From the NCBI GenBank assembly GCA_018825665.1, contig JAHJEG010000015.1, positions 1-64,000 of the forward strand: a DNA stretch of 64,000 nucleotides, written 5' to 3'. The DNA is from a bacterium (GTDB taxonomy: Bacteria; Campylobacterota; Campylobacteria; Campylobacterales; Sulfurimonadaceae). The translations under genes were made by a program, and so were the position numbers. A model generated the notes under the pieces. It did not search any database. It was not told the DNA's origin and saw only the letters and a list, made by a program, of their open reading frames with translations. Of the stretch, positions 34,333-43,220 are shown piece by piece (position 1 is the first letter of the stretch; every line of letters starts with the position of its first letter).

Positions 34333-35037
34333 TTACTTCGCTTGGGCAAATTGTTCCAAAAGGGCTTCTATATCATCCGTGGAAGCTAATTCCTTGTGTG
34401 TATCACCTTGGATGTGTTTTGCTGATGAAGCCCGTTTGTCATCCTCTATCTTTCCTTCAAAAAGTGTATTCATATATTTTGAAAGTGCCCGCATTACATT
34501 AATGACACGCTCTATTTTCTGGCGGTGGATATCTTGATATTGCATAATATCCATAACACTCATTATAGAATCACTGCTTGTTTGAAGCATTGCCTTTACA
34601 TCATCGGCATCGTTTAACGCAGACTCATTTGTTGCCAAGGAAGTTTTAAATGCCTCAACATCAGGAAATTTTGTGTTTAAAGTCTTAAAGAGTTCTATAT
34701 TTTCACTCAGAGTGGCTGCTATTTTTTCTATAGTGCTCTCTTTTTCCATCAAATCATTGTTGATATGTTCTATGATGTCAAAAATCTGACTCGCTTTTTC
34801 TTCACTCTCTTTTGTTACATTGTCAAGCTGATGAACCATTTTGTTTTCATCTGTCGCAGGAAGAGGCCAGTGGTGCGATGTGTCTTCAGTATATTGCTCG
34901 GGTGTTTTTTGCGTATCAGGAGAGTCTGAGAGTTCCTCGTTTTGAGTCTCTTCCAAAGGCGTTTGGGGTTCCTCTTCAAGCGCATCAATATCGTCTATAT
35001 CTCCACTCATTAAGGCGTCTAATTCTTCTTGAGTCAT
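34333..35037 (-). CDS. CheZ-like chemotaxis phosphatase
   Basis: 234 aa. A long four-helix-type coiled-coil region (about 70-195) contains IMQYQDIHRQKIERVINVMR, which resembles the CheZ catalytic helix that inserts Asp and Gln into the CheY active site. The N-terminus MTQEELDALMSG resembles the FliM/FliY CheY-binding peptide, and the C-terminal STDDIEALLEQFAQ resembles a second such peptide. Remote CheZ homologues of this kind are known in Helicobacter and Campylobacter. No other chemotaxis gene lies nearby. Confidence 0.65.
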   Translation of the reverse strand: MTQEELDALMSGDIDDIDALEEEPQTPLEETQNEELSDSPDTQKTPEQYTEDTSHHWPLPATDENKMVHQLDNVTKESEEKASQIFDIIEHINNDLMEKESTIEKIAATLSENIELFKTLNTKFPDVEAFKTSLATNESALNDADDVKAMLQTSSDSIMSVMDIMQYQDIHRQKIERVINVMRALSKYMNTLFEGKIEDDKRASSAKHIQGDTHKELASTDDIEALLEQFAQAK

Positions 35038-35117
35038 GAAAACTTCTCCACTTGGTAAATTGGCTAAATTTATTTTTTGTCACTATAATATCATAAAATA
35101 ATATAAATGGGGTAACT

Positions 35118-35897
35118 ATGATAGTTGATTTACACAACCATACTCCGCTTTGTAATCATGCCCAAGGCGAGATATCTGAATATGTGGAAAAAGCTATAGA
35201 GATGGGTGTCAAATATTTCGGTTTTTCAGACCATGCACCCATGGATTTTGATCCCAAGTACCGAATGGGCTTTGATGAGATGCAAAAATACGAGAAGGAT
35301 GTCTTAGAAGCCAAAGAAAAATATAAAGACAAGATCACTATCCTCCTTGGTTATGAAGTAGATTATCTCAAGGGTCATATGGATGAGAGGATTTTAAACG
35401 CAAAAGTGGATTATCTGATAGGCTCAGTGCATTTCATAGGGGAATGGGGATTTGACAATCCCGAGTTTATAGGAAGGTATGAGCATGAGGATATAGATGA
35501 GATTTGGCAGAAATATTTCGATACGGTAGAAAATATGGCCAAAAGCAAGCTCTTTGATATAGCGGGACATCTTGATTTGATAAAAGTTTTCAAGTTTATG
35601 CCCAAAAGGGATATCAGCGAGATTGCAAAAAATGCTCTTATTGCGATAAAAGAAGCGGATATGGTTTTGGAGATAAATGTTGCCGGGTACAGAAAACCCA
35701 TTGGCGAGGCATATCCCTCTGTTTCACTTTTGAAACAGGCGTATGATTTGGGTATACCGATCACATTTGCATCCGATGCCCATAGTCCCGAGCAGATCGG
35801 AATTTTTAACGATGAGGTTTCTCAAATGGCAAAGAGTGCAGGATATACGCAATGTGCCATTTTCAAGGATAGAAAAAGAGAACTTATTAACTTTTAG
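35118..35897 (+). CDS. PHP-family histidinol-phosphatase
   Basis: 259 aa. PHP metal-site motifs are present: DLHNHTPLCNHA, FSDHAPM, the conserved GYEVDYL, SVHFI, GHLDL and ASDAHSP. This order and length match HisJ/HisK-type histidinol-phosphatases, which remove phosphate from L-histidinol phosphate; other PHP phosphoesterases remain possible. It converges with the globin gene and overlaps it by 11 bases. Confidence 0.82.
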   Translation: MIVDLHNHTPLCNHAQGEISEYVEKAIEMGVKYFGFSDHAPMDFDPKYRMGFDEMQKYEKDVLEAKEKYKDKITILLGYEVDYLKGHMDERILNAKVDYLIGSVHFIGEWGFDNPEFIGRYEHEDIDEIWQKYFDTVENMAKSKLFDIAGHLDLIKVFKFMPKRDISEIAKNALIAIKEADMVLEINVAGYRKPIGEAYPSVSLLKQAYDLGIPITFASDAHSPEQIGIFNDEVSQMAKSAGYTQCAIFKDRKRELINF

Positions 35898-36330
35898 TAT
35901 TCACAAGCCACATAGAAAAAATATCCAGATAGTTCCAGAAAGATTCTATATATTCGGGGGTGATTCCCTCATCGACCAAAGCCTCCAAAAGAGGGATATA
36001 AAGAGTAAGCCAGCTCACGCGGGAGGCTTCATCAATCCTAAAAGGTGCGTGGCGGCCGACCATTTGATGCTCTCCGCGGCTTTGTGTGAAATAATCAGGT
36101 CCGCCGCAAATCTCTATTAGAAAGTCGGCAGCATGTTTTTGGGCTTCAATAAAATCATCATCATCGTTTACCGGAAATAAAAAAGCTATGTCACTTGTCT
36201 TAATCTCTTCATAATGACTGTAAACCAGCTTTCTGAATCTTTCTTCACCAACCTCATAGAAAAACCCCGGATGCGGCTTTGCTACAGGCGGTCTAACACC
36301 TATCTCACCATGACTGACTGTAAGTTTCAT
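35887..36330 (-). CDS. Group II-type truncated haemoglobin
   Basis: 147 aa. GGPDYFTQSRGEHQMVGRHAPF followed by RxxW-L (R104, W107) is the truncated-globin EF-loop/F-helix pattern, with H94 as the likely proximal haem ligand and the G8 Trp typical of group II. An N-terminal extension of about 20 residues is unusual. These globins bind O2 or NO and often serve in NO or oxidative stress handling. It diverges from a multi-spanning membrane protein across 93 bp. Confidence 0.8.
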   Translation of the reverse strand: MKLTVSHGEIGVRPPVAKPHPGFFYEVGEERFRKLVYSHYEEIKTSDIAFLFPVNDDDDFIEAQKHAADFLIEICGGPDYFTQSRGEHQMVGRHAPFRIDEASRVSWLTLYIPLLEALVDEGITPEYIESFWNYLDIFSMWLVNTKS

Positions 36331-36423
36331 TTAAATTCCCTTGAACTCTTTTTGGGTAATTTTATAGAAAAATTTGTTACATTCATATAAAATGTGCATA
36401 TCTTTAATCGCAAGTGGTAAAAA

Positions 36424-37656
36424 ATGAATGTATCGCCAAGCTTCTCGCCCTCCATAAAACTTATGAAACCATACTTTCTTCTCAGCAGTTTTTTGTACCT
36501 TTTAAGCATGTTTGCACTTTTGTTTATAGATCCACATGCCGGGCTTGGTGATTTTAGTGTAATAGCCTGGGTGCATCTGTATATGATAGGTTTTGTCATG
36601 ATGGCCATTTTCTCGGCAATGGCACAGCTTGGAGTGGTAATAGTAGAGGTAAAACACAGAAGTGTGAATATTTTTAAATATCTATGGATCTTACTTTTAG
36701 GCGGTTTGTTTACAATGCTTGGCGGGTTTTATATTGAGATTGGGCTTCTCCCTTTTGGGGGCTTTTTGGTTTTGATTGCTATGAGTGTTTATACTGTAGA
36801 GTTTTTACTCACACTCAAAGATGCCAAGAGAAAAACAAGTGTTACAAAAGCGATGAAGATGAGCAGTGTTTTTTTGCTGCTGGGGATAATGAGCGGCATA
36901 TTTATGTCGCTTGGGCTGAGCGGAGTCTTTGAATTCAATCCACATGCCATACTCAAAACACATGTGTTTGGACTCATAGCGGGTTTTGTGCTTATGTTGA
37001 TTATGGGGATATCCATAATCCTGATACCCATGTTTGGCACATCCAAAAGAATAAGCGACAATGAATTTTCCTACAGCTTTATAACTCTAAGCGCAGGTGT
37101 CGTCTCAATGCTGTTATCCCCATTTATTTTCACAAAACTGCTGGAAAATGCAGCATATTTTTTTACCGTTATTGCGGTAGTCTTATACTTTTGGCAACTC
37201 TTCAAGATGGCAAATTCCAGAGTAAAAGTGATGCATGATATCTGGGCGAAATCCATGTATGTAGGATTTTTTTCATTTATCGTATCCTTCTTGCTGCTTA
37301 GCTCTTATCTCCTGACACACAGCGATTTGATTTTGAAGCTTGGCATGTGGATATTGTTTACAGGTTTTTTCGGATTTTTAATTATCGGAAATCTTTATAA
37401 GATAATCCCCTTTCTTGTATGGTTTCATATTTACTCACCCTTGATAGAGGAGCGGGCTGTTCCTATGCTCCATGAACTGCTGCCGGAAAGATTGGCAAAT
37501 CTTCAGTGGCTGTTTGGCACCTTCGGTTTGGCGGTCTCATCTCTTGGACTCTCTCTTGGGAATGAAATGATTTTTTATTCGGGTGCCGTTCTTATGATAA
37601 TCGGGGGAGTTCTGTTTTTTATTGTAATTAATAAAATGGTAAAACTAAATTTATAA
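36424..37656 (+). CDS. Polytopic membrane protein, NnrS / haem-copper oxidase subunit I-like
   Basis: 410 aa with 11-12 membrane helices. Conserved-looking His residues sit in helices in WVHLYMIGFVMMA, KTHVFGLIAGFVLMLIMG and VWFHIYSPL, as expected for haem or metal ligands in NnrS-like or oxidase-I-like proteins. The exact family is uncertain. It shares its upstream region with the globin gene, which points to a joint role with O2 or NO. Three copies of the dispersed 10-mer occur inside it, two as Pro-His-Ala and one as Gly-Met-Trp, so two of its His residues coincide with the motif. Confidence 0.6.
   Translation: MNVSPSFSPSIKLMKPYFLLSSFLYLLSMFALLFIDPHAGLGDFSVIAWVHLYMIGFVMMAIFSAMAQLGVVIVEVKHRSVNIFKYLWILLLGGLFTMLGGFYIEIGLLPFGGFLVLIAMSVYTVEFLLTLKDAKRKTSVTKAMKMSSVFLLLGIMSGIFMSLGLSGVFEFNPHAILKTHVFGLIAGFVLMLIMGISIILIPMFGTSKRISDNEFSYSFITLSAGVVSMLLSPFIFTKLLENAAYFFTVIAVVLYFWQLFKMANSRVKVMHDIWAKSMYVGFFSFIVSFLLLSSYLLTHSDLILKLGMWILFTGFFGFLIIGNLYKIIPFLVWFHIYSPLIEERAVPMLHELLPERLANLQWLFGTFGLAVSSLGLSLGNEMIFYSGAVLMIIGGVLFFIVINKMVKLNL
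36532..36540 (+). repeat. TCCACATGCC dispersed motif, copy 13
   Basis: Context AGATCCACATGCCG; Pro-His-Ala in the membrane protein. Confidence 0.9.
36940..36948 (+). repeat. TCCACATGCC dispersed motif, copy 14
   Basis: Context CAATCCACATGCCA; Pro-His-Ala in the same membrane protein. Confidence 0.9.
37342..37350 (-). repeat. TCCACATGCC dispersed motif, copy 15
   Basis: GGCATGTGGATAT on +; Gly-Met-Trp in the same membrane protein. Confidence 0.9.
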
Positions 37657-37680
37657 AGATGTATTTAAAGATAGCACATG

Positions 37681-37686
37681 TATAAT
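37681..37686 (+). promoter_or_regulatory. -10 element of the trxA-trxB operon
   Basis: TATAAT preceded directly by ATG (CATGTATAAT), 32 nt before the trxA ATG, with AAGGA at 37706-37710 as ribosome site. Position and sequence agree well. Confidence 0.6.
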
Positions 37687-37717
37687 GCCTTCATTACATA
37701 TTTAAAAGGAAACCTTA

Positions 37718-38038
37718 ATGGGAAAATATATAGACTTAACTGCTGCAAATTTTGAAGCAACTTTAGCTGATGGTGTATCTTTGGTGGACTTCTGGGCACC
37801 TTGGTGTGGGCCGTGTCGTATGATTGCTCCTGTAATCGAAGAATTAGCTGCTGATTACGACGGTAAGGCAAACATCTGTAAGGTAAATACAGATGAAGAG
37901 CAAGATATCGCAGTAAAATTTGGTATCCGTTCAATCCCAACTATCATGTTCTTTAAAAACGGAGAGATGGTAGACCAAGTTGTTGGAGCACAATCAAAAC
38001 AAGCTCTGGCTGAAAAAATCGACGCTCTTTTAGCGTAA
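37718..38038 (+). CDS. trxA: Thioredoxin
   Basis: 106 aa, a single thioredoxin domain with the active site W-C30-G-P-C33 and the cis-proline loop in IRSIPTIMFF. It is reduced by thioredoxin reductase encoded two genes downstream and supplies electrons to ribonucleotide reductase, peroxiredoxins and other targets. First gene of a three-gene operon. Confidence 0.97.
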   Translation: MGKYIDLTAANFEATLADGVSLVDFWAPWCGPCRMIAPVIEELAADYDGKANICKVNTDEEQDIAVKFGIRSIPTIMFFKNGEMVDQVVGAQSKQALAEKIDALLA

Positions 38039-38056
38039 TTTAAAGGCATATCGAAA

Positions 38057-38545
38057 GTGGTGAAAAAAGGGGGCAAAAGCCTCTTTTCACTTTCTACTCT
38101 TCTTGCTTCATTCTTTGGCGCGGCCATGATAGCTGCCGCCTTTGCATACTTCAACTACAAATTCTCGGAATACAAGTTTATCGACTTCAAAGAGTGGGTT
38201 TACTATGAAAAAAGTGATATATTTCAGCCAAAATCCGATAAATATATAGTGGTGTTTTATTCATCAAAAGAAAAAGATACGGCAAAACTGCTTGCGCAGA
38301 CAAGACTCAATATCCCAATTCTGGCAATTGATTATTATAATGAAGTTCAGCAAAACAGCGAAGATGTCACTTTTTTGAGAAGCGGAACAAAAAACTCTTT
38401 AAGCTTTATCCAGCGCTTTAATATCTATGAATCCCCATCTATTTTTTTTATAAAAAAAGTCAAAGACTCTCTTTATAAACAAGATAGTATGATACGCAAA
38501 CTCGATAATTTAGATGAATTATCAAAAGAAATAGAAACTTTATAA
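38057..38545 (+). CDS. Membrane-anchored thioredoxin-fold protein lacking the CxxC site
   Basis: 162 aa from GTG 38057 (or GTG 38060). One N-terminal membrane helix (about 12-32) is followed by a thioredoxin-like domain: [17 protein letters not shown] occupies the place where CxxC would be expected, and [10 protein letters not shown] resembles the cis-proline strand. There are no cysteines, so it cannot be a classical redox enzyme. It is encoded between trxA and trxB, 18 and 13 nt from them, implying shared expression. Role unknown; a docking or regulatory function is a guess. Confidence 0.65.
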   Translation: MVKKGGKSLFSLSTLLASFFGAAMIAAAFAYFNYKFSEYKFIDFKEWVYYEKSDIFQPKSDKYIVVFYSSKEKDTAKLLAQTRLNIPILAIDYYNEVQQNSEDVTFLRSGTKNSLSFIQRFNIYESPSIFFIKKVKDSLYKQDSMIRKLDNLDELSKEIETL

Positions 38546-38558
38546 AAGGAAAATATTT

Positions 38559-39500
38559 ATGTTAGATTGCGCAATTATAGGCGGTGGACCGGCTGGTCTT
38601 ACTGCAGGACTTTATACGACTCGCGGCGGATTGGAAAATGTTACTATGTTTGAAAAAGGAATGCCCGGGGGACAGATTACGCAAAGCAGCGAGATAGAAA
38701 ACTATCCTGGTGTTACCGGTGAGATAACGGGTATGGATTTGATGATTCCATGGCCGGAACAGTGTCAAAAATTCGGTCTCAAACATGCTATGGTTGAAGT
38801 AAAGCGTGTGAGCAAAGAGGGTGATGTATTTAAGATCCATAAAGGTGACGGAACCGTAGAAGAAGCGCATAGTGTGATTATCGGTACGGGATCTTCACCT
38901 CGTCGTGCGGGTTTTACAGGCGAAGATGAGTTTTTCGGCAAGGGCGTAAGCACCTGTGCAACATGTGACGGATTTTTCTATAAAGGAAAAGAGGTCGCAG
39001 TAGTAGGAGGCGGTGATACAGCTCTTGAAGAAGCGCTTTACCTGGCAAAAATCTGTGCTAAAGTGTATTTGATACACAGAAGAGATACTTTTCGTTCAGC
39101 ACCAAATACGGTTGCGCGTATAAAAAGAACTGAGAATATAGAACTTGTTCTAAACTCGGTTCCAGAAGAAGTGTACGGCGATAAAATGGGTGTGACGGGG
39201 ATTCGTGTCAAAAATAATGCCGGTGAGACTCGCGATATAACTGTTCCTGGGGTATTCACATTTGTCGGAAATGATGTAAATAATCAAACTCTTATCCAAG
39301 AAGACGGCAGTTTTTTATGTGAGATGACAAAGTCGGGCGAGGTTATAGTCGACATCAGCATGAAGACTTCGGTTCCCGGACTTTTTGCTACGGGAGATAT
39401 GCGTATAGCAGCTCCAAAACAGGTAGTAAGTGCGGCCGGAGACGGTGCCGTTGCAGCACTTCAGGCCATCTCTTATGTAGATGAGTTGTTAAACCACTAA
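38559..39500 (+). CDS. trxB: Thioredoxin-disulfide reductase
   Basis: 313 aa, the normal bacterial TrxB length. FAD site [10 protein letters not shown] (about 8-17), NADPH site [12 protein letters not shown], redox centre C133-A-T-C136-D, and C-terminal FAD motif FATGDMR. It transfers electrons from NADPH to the thioredoxin encoded at the start of the operon. AAAAGGAAA precedes the ATG. A rho-independent terminator follows. Confidence 0.97.
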   Translation: MLDCAIIGGGPAGLTAGLYTTRGGLENVTMFEKGMPGGQITQSSEIENYPGVTGEITGMDLMIPWPEQCQKFGLKHAMVEVKRVSKEGDVFKIHKGDGTVEEAHSVIIGTGSSPRRAGFTGEDEFFGKGVSTCATCDGFFYKGKEVAVVGGGDTALEEALYLAKICAKVYLIHRRDTFRSAPNTVARIKRTENIELVLNSVPEEVYGDKMGVTGIRVKNNAGETRDITVPGVFTFVGNDVNNQTLIQEDGSFLCEMTKSGEVIVDISMKTSVPGLFATGDMRIAAPKQVVSAAGDGAVAALQAISYVDELLNH

Positions 39501-39510
39501 ATATTCCGCA

Positions 39511-39540
39511 AAGCCACCTTTTTGGGTGGCTTCTCTTATT
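39511..39540 (+). terminator. Rho-independent terminator after trxB
   Basis: AAGCCACC (39511-39518) pairs with GGTGGCTT (39525-39532): an 8-bp stem with a TTTTTG loop, followed by a T-rich tail. Confidence 0.88.
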
Positions 39541-39617
39541 TCCTCAGATAAAATTTAATTAAAATAAAACGAATTATTCGGTATTATTCAGGCAATACAC
39601 ATTAAAGGATAACAGTT

Positions 39618-40385
39618 ATGATAAAAGTTGGTGTTTTTGGTGCGAGCGGAAGAGTTGGCAAGTTACTATTGGAAGATTTGAAAACAACTCCTGATATGAG
39701 TGTGGGCAGTGTGTATGTTCGTAACAGTTTGGATTTTTCGATTGACCCGTCCATTTTAGTGACATCGGATATGAAATCATTCCTTAACAGTTGTGACATA
39801 GTGATAGATTTTTCCCTTCCCGATGCCTGCGAGACTCTTTTGGAAGAGGCTGTAAAAACACCGAGACCTTTAGTGATAGGAACTACAGGCTTAAATACCC
39901 ATCAGCTCAATTTATTAAAAGATGCGAGTGAAATCATGCCTATCCTTTATGCTACAAATATGTCTTTGGGTGTCGCTATGCTCAACAAGCTGGTATATCA
40001 GGCTTCTGCTGCCTTGAAAGATTTTGACATAGAGATCGTGGAGATGCACCATAAGCATAAAAAAGATGCACCCAGCGGAACGGCTCTGACACTTTCAGAA
40101 TCCGCAGCAGCCGGTCGCGGGCTTGATATAGACAAGGTCCGTGTGAGCGGCAGAGACGGAAATATCGGCGAGCGAACAAAAGATGAGATAGCCGTAATGG
40201 CACTCAGAGGCGGTGATATAGTGGGCCGTCATACTGTAGGCTTTTATAATGATGGCGAATTTATAGAGCTCAATCACACAGCAACATCAAGAAATACTTT
40301 CTCAAAAGGCGCAATAAGAGCCGGTGCCTGGCTGGCAGATAAAGAGCCTGGACTCTACTCGATAAGCGATTGTCTGGAATTATAA
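39618..40385 (+). CDS. dapB: 4-hydroxy-tetrahydrodipicolinate reductase
   Basis: 255 aa. It reduces HTPA to tetrahydrodipicolinate in the lysine/diaminopimelate pathway. Visible features: the NAD(P)-binding start VGVFGASGRVGKLL, IGTTGL, the catalytic EMHHKHKKDAPSGTAL, and the C-terminal FIELNHTATSR. An AAAGGA site precedes the ATG. The gene is single and is closed by an inverted pair of the dispersed motif. Confidence 0.97.
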   Translation: MIKVGVFGASGRVGKLLLEDLKTTPDMSVGSVYVRNSLDFSIDPSILVTSDMKSFLNSCDIVIDFSLPDACETLLEEAVKTPRPLVIGTTGLNTHQLNLLKDASEIMPILYATNMSLGVAMLNKLVYQASAALKDFDIEIVEMHHKHKKDAPSGTALTLSESAAAGRGLDIDKVRVSGRDGNIGERTKDEIAVMALRGGDIVGRHTVGFYNDGEFIELNHTATSRNTFSKGAIRAGAWLADKEPGLYSISDCLEL

Positions 40386-40392
40386 TCTTTAC

Positions 40393-40432
40393 TTTCCACA
40401 TGCCGGGCTAGAGAGATTCGGGCATGTGGAAA
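40393..40432. terminator. Inverted pair of the TCCACATGCC motif (copies 16 and 17) between convergent genes
   Basis: TTTCCACATGCC (40393-40404) and its exact complement (40421-40432) form a 12-bp stem with a 16-nt loop, filling the 50-bp gap between dapB and the convergent DinB-type gene. The 9-mer cores are 40396-40404 and 40421-40429. A likely bidirectional terminator. Confidence 0.72.
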
Positions 40433-40435
40433 TAT

Positions 40436-41707
40436 TTATAATTCACTTCCCCATTTGAGTGCGTCTATCCCGTATTTTTCCCTTAATCTTTGTGAGTTGT
40501 CGGTAAGAATTTTCATCTTTTGCTCCTCTGCAAAACCTATGAGCGATAACTCTTTTTTTGAATCTCTTGTGAAGCTTGAACAATGGATACTCACCCGTAT
40601 CACATGAAGACGTTTATGGATGTCTGCTTCGTTAAAAAGAGCAAGACACAGGGTGTCAAACTTTTTTTCCGTAAATATCTCGCAAAGAGAGATGTTTTTA
40701 TGAGATTTTTGATTCATCTCATACGATATACTCAGATGAAATACGGTTGGAATGACATTGAGTTTGAGTATGGCAAAACTTAGATGGCGGGCAAGCACAT
40801 GGATTCTTCTTTTTAGCTCGCTTCGGTCATAAAGCGGGTCGAAAGTTCTTGAAATGCCTATGGACTTTCTTTTGTGTCTGGTCTGAATCGGTGCGTCGCT
40901 TATGCCGCATACACGTTTATACAGTTCTTTTGCATAAGGTCCCCAGGATTCGACTGTACCGCGCCTTTTTTTTAATTCGCCCAGAGTATGGATTTGGGCT
41001 GATTTGAGCCTTTGGGCCATACTCTTGCCGATTCCTGCAAACTCTTCAACTTTCATATGATTGATAAAATCATCAAATTCATGAGGATATATGGTTTTAC
41101 AGCCAAAGGGTTTGGCATATGTTGTGGCGAGTTTGGCAATGTATCTTGTCTTTGAAGCTCCTATGGAAACAGGGAGTTTGATCTCTTTTTTTATTTCATG
41201 TCTAAGATTGTCAATAAACTGTTCAATATCCTCATCTTCCACCCATCCGCTTAAATCACCGTAAAACTCATCTATGCTGGCTTGTTCTATAAGCGGAATC
41301 CTGGTTTGCAAGAACTCATGAAGTTTATGGGAAAGCTCTTGATAAAGTGACATATTCGGGGCTTTAATAATAAGGTCCGGGCATAAGGCAAGCGCTTCTT
41401 GTATGCTCATGGCAGTTTTAACACCAAATTTTCGGGCTTCATAGCTTGAGGTAGTAAGAATCCCTCTGATTTTTCCTTTTTCATCTCTAAAGGCATCTAT
41501 GTCATCATCTTTTTCCTCATAAGCCTTATAAAAAGTGGGCACGAAAGAGCCTGAATTTTCCAAGTTTACAGTCTGGTTTTTGGCCTCTTTATTAAATATC
41601 TTCGTATCGCTTCTGCCTCCGATGGCGACAGGCTTATGCTCAAGAGAAGTGTCAACAATCCTGGCAGCGGAAACAAAAAAGCAGTCTATATCTATATGTA
41701 TCTTCAT
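40436..41707 (-). CDS. dinB: Y-family DNA polymerase (DinB / Pol IV type)
   Basis: 423 aa. The catalytic metal motifs IDIDCFFVSAA (start) and QASIDEFYGDLSG are present, followed by the thumb helix-hairpin-helix (EEFAGIGKSMAQRLKSA) and a little-finger domain (about 290-400). The sequence between fingers and palm is longer than in E. coli DinB (an acidic EEKDDDIDAFRDEKGK insertion near residue 70). It performs translesion synthesis. No beta-clamp motif was confirmed at the C-terminus. Confidence 0.88.
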   Translation of the reverse strand: MKIHIDIDCFFVSAARIVDTSLEHKPVAIGGRSDTKIFNKEAKNQTVNLENSGSFVPTFYKAYEEKDDDIDAFRDEKGKIRGILTTSSYEARKFGVKTAMSIQEALALCPDLIIKAPNMSLYQELSHKLHEFLQTRIPLIEQASIDEFYGDLSGWVEDEDIEQFIDNLRHEIKKEIKLPVSIGASKTRYIAKLATTYAKPFGCKTIYPHEFDDFINHMKVEEFAGIGKSMAQRLKSAQIHTLGELKKRRGTVESWGPYAKELYKRVCGISDAPIQTRHKRKSIGISRTFDPLYDRSELKRRIHVLARHLSFAILKLNVIPTVFHLSISYEMNQKSHKNISLCEIFTEKKFDTLCLALFNEADIHKRLHVIRVSIHCSSFTRDSKKELSLIGFAEEQKMKILTDNSQRLREKYGIDALKWGSEL

Positions 41708-41726
41708 AGTTTAATTATAGTTAAAT

Positions 41727-41735
41727 CCACATGCC
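41727..41735 (+). repeat. TCCACATGCC dispersed motif, copy 18 (intergenic)
   Basis: Context AAATCCACATGCCA, in the 79-bp divergent gap between dinB and the lipoprotein gene; single copy, not paired. Confidence 0.9.
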
Positions 41736-41786
41736 AAGATAAAAAGTATGACAATTTGAAAATAAAATATAGATATAATTCTCCCC

Positions 41787-42254
41787 ATGAAATATATTGT
41801 ACTTGTTTTTACCCTCTTGTTCAGCGCATGCAGCATAAAAAATTATGAGCATACACACTCGAAGATCTTGATTATTAAATCTCCAAAGATAAAGTTTGCA
41901 GATTTGGGATATGTACGCAACAGCAGCAAAAGCATAGAGCTGGAGCTCTTTGTTGCCGGACAAAGCATAGAGAAAATCACCATCAATCATCTGATTTGTG
42001 TGCGTGAAGGCTGTATGAGCAAGGGCGGATTCAATACAGACTATTTACACCCCTCATATCCTGCGGAGCTACTTCAAAACATACTTCTGGGTCAAAGCAT
42101 ATACGAGGGGAAGAATAGAGTCAAATCCAACGAGGGGTTTGAGCAGTATATCAAAGACGAAGAGGTAGATATACTCTATAAAGTGTCTTCGGATACGGTT
42201 TATTTTAAAGATAAAAAAAACAAGATACTATTTAAAATCAAGGATACGAAATAA
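41787..42254 (+). CDS. Lipoprotein of unknown function
   Basis: 155 aa. The signal peptide ends in a lipobox (LLFSAC, Cys14). The mature part has two further Cys close together (LICVREGC) and a beta-rich pattern. It resembles small conserved lipoproteins of Helicobacter and Campylobacter, but no function is known to me. The last base of its stop overlaps the nfo ATG (TAATG), so translation is coupled with nfo. Confidence 0.7.
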   Translation: MKYIVLVFTLLFSACSIKNYEHTHSKILIIKSPKIKFADLGYVRNSSKSIELELFVAGQSIEKITINHLICVREGCMSKGGFNTDYLHPSYPAELLQNILLGQSIYEGKNRVKSNEGFEQYIKDEEVDILYKVSSDTVYFKDKKNKILFKIKDTK

Positions 42255-43102
42255 TGAATAAGAAGTTTGTAGGGGCACATACCAGTGCGAGCGGAGGAGT
42301 TTTTAATGCGGTTCTCAATGCACAGGCAATAGGTGCAAAAGCCTTTGCCCTTTTTACTAAAAACCAAAAAAGATGGGAAGCAAAACCACTTGACACTGCG
42401 ACGATAGATAAGTTTAAAAAAACACTTCACGAGAGCGGTATTTTGCCCAAACATGTTCTTCCCCATGACTCATATCTTATAAACCTTGGGCATCCAGAAG
42501 ATGAAAAACGGGAAAAATCAATGGCGGCTTTTTTGGATGAGGTACAAAGATGTGATTTACTGGGACTCGACAGATTGAATTTTCATCCCGGAAGCCATCT
42601 CAAAAAGATTACAGAGGATGCATGTCTTGATAAAATAGCAGAAGCTATGAACAGAACAATAGATAAAACCAAAAATGTGTCTCTGGTTCTTGAAAATACA
42701 GCCGGGCAGGGAAGCAACCTTGGTTGGAGATTTGAACATTTGGCATATATCATTGACAAGATAGAGGATAAATCCCGGGTGGGTGTATGTATAGATACCT
42801 GTCATATGTTTACGGCAGGCTATGATATCAGAACACGTGAAGCGTATGATAAAACCTGGGCAGAGTTTGAAAAAGTGGTAGGCTTTAAATATCTGATGGG
42901 GATGCATATAAACGACTCCAAACCTGATTTGGGAAGTCGTGTGGACAGACACGATTCTCTTGGCAAAGGCAAAATAGGTCTCGATGCCTTTAGATTTATA
43001 ATGAATGACGAGAGAATGGATGATATCCCTCTTGTGCTTGAGACCATAGATGAAACGATCTGGAAGCAGGAGATAGAACTGCTTTATTCTTTTATAGAGT
43101 AA
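42254..43102 (+). CDS. nfo: Endonuclease IV (AP endonuclease)
   Basis: 282 aa, the normal Nfo length. TIM-barrel zinc-site motifs: [64 protein letters not shown]. It cuts DNA 5' of abasic sites. Together with mutY, recD2 and dinB, the window is fairly rich in DNA repair genes. A weak hairpin with a run of T residues follows the stop. Confidence 0.97.
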   Translation: MNKKFVGAHTSASGGVFNAVLNAQAIGAKAFALFTKNQKRWEAKPLDTATIDKFKKTLHESGILPKHVLPHDSYLINLGHPEDEKREKSMAAFLDEVQRCDLLGLDRLNFHPGSHLKKITEDACLDKIAEAMNRTIDKTKNVSLVLENTAGQGSNLGWRFEHLAYIIDKIEDKSRVGVCIDTCHMFTAGYDIRTREAYDKTWAEFEKVVGFKYLMGMHINDSKPDLGSRVDRHDSLGKGKIGLDAFRFIMNDERMDDIPLVLETIDETIWKQEIELLYSFIE

Positions 43103-43220
43103 GACAATAATTGTTTTTTTCAGGTAAATATGTATTAATTATGAACAGTATTTAATAAAAACAAGAGTATAAATAGTGATGATTTTAAAATTTAATCTTT
43201 TTTTGGTTACACTGCAGGAT

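Noticed and set aside
43104-43120. ACAA-TAA-TTGT followed by a T-run after nfo as a terminator
   Set aside because: A stem of only four base pairs is too weak to call with confidence, though the T-run makes it possible.
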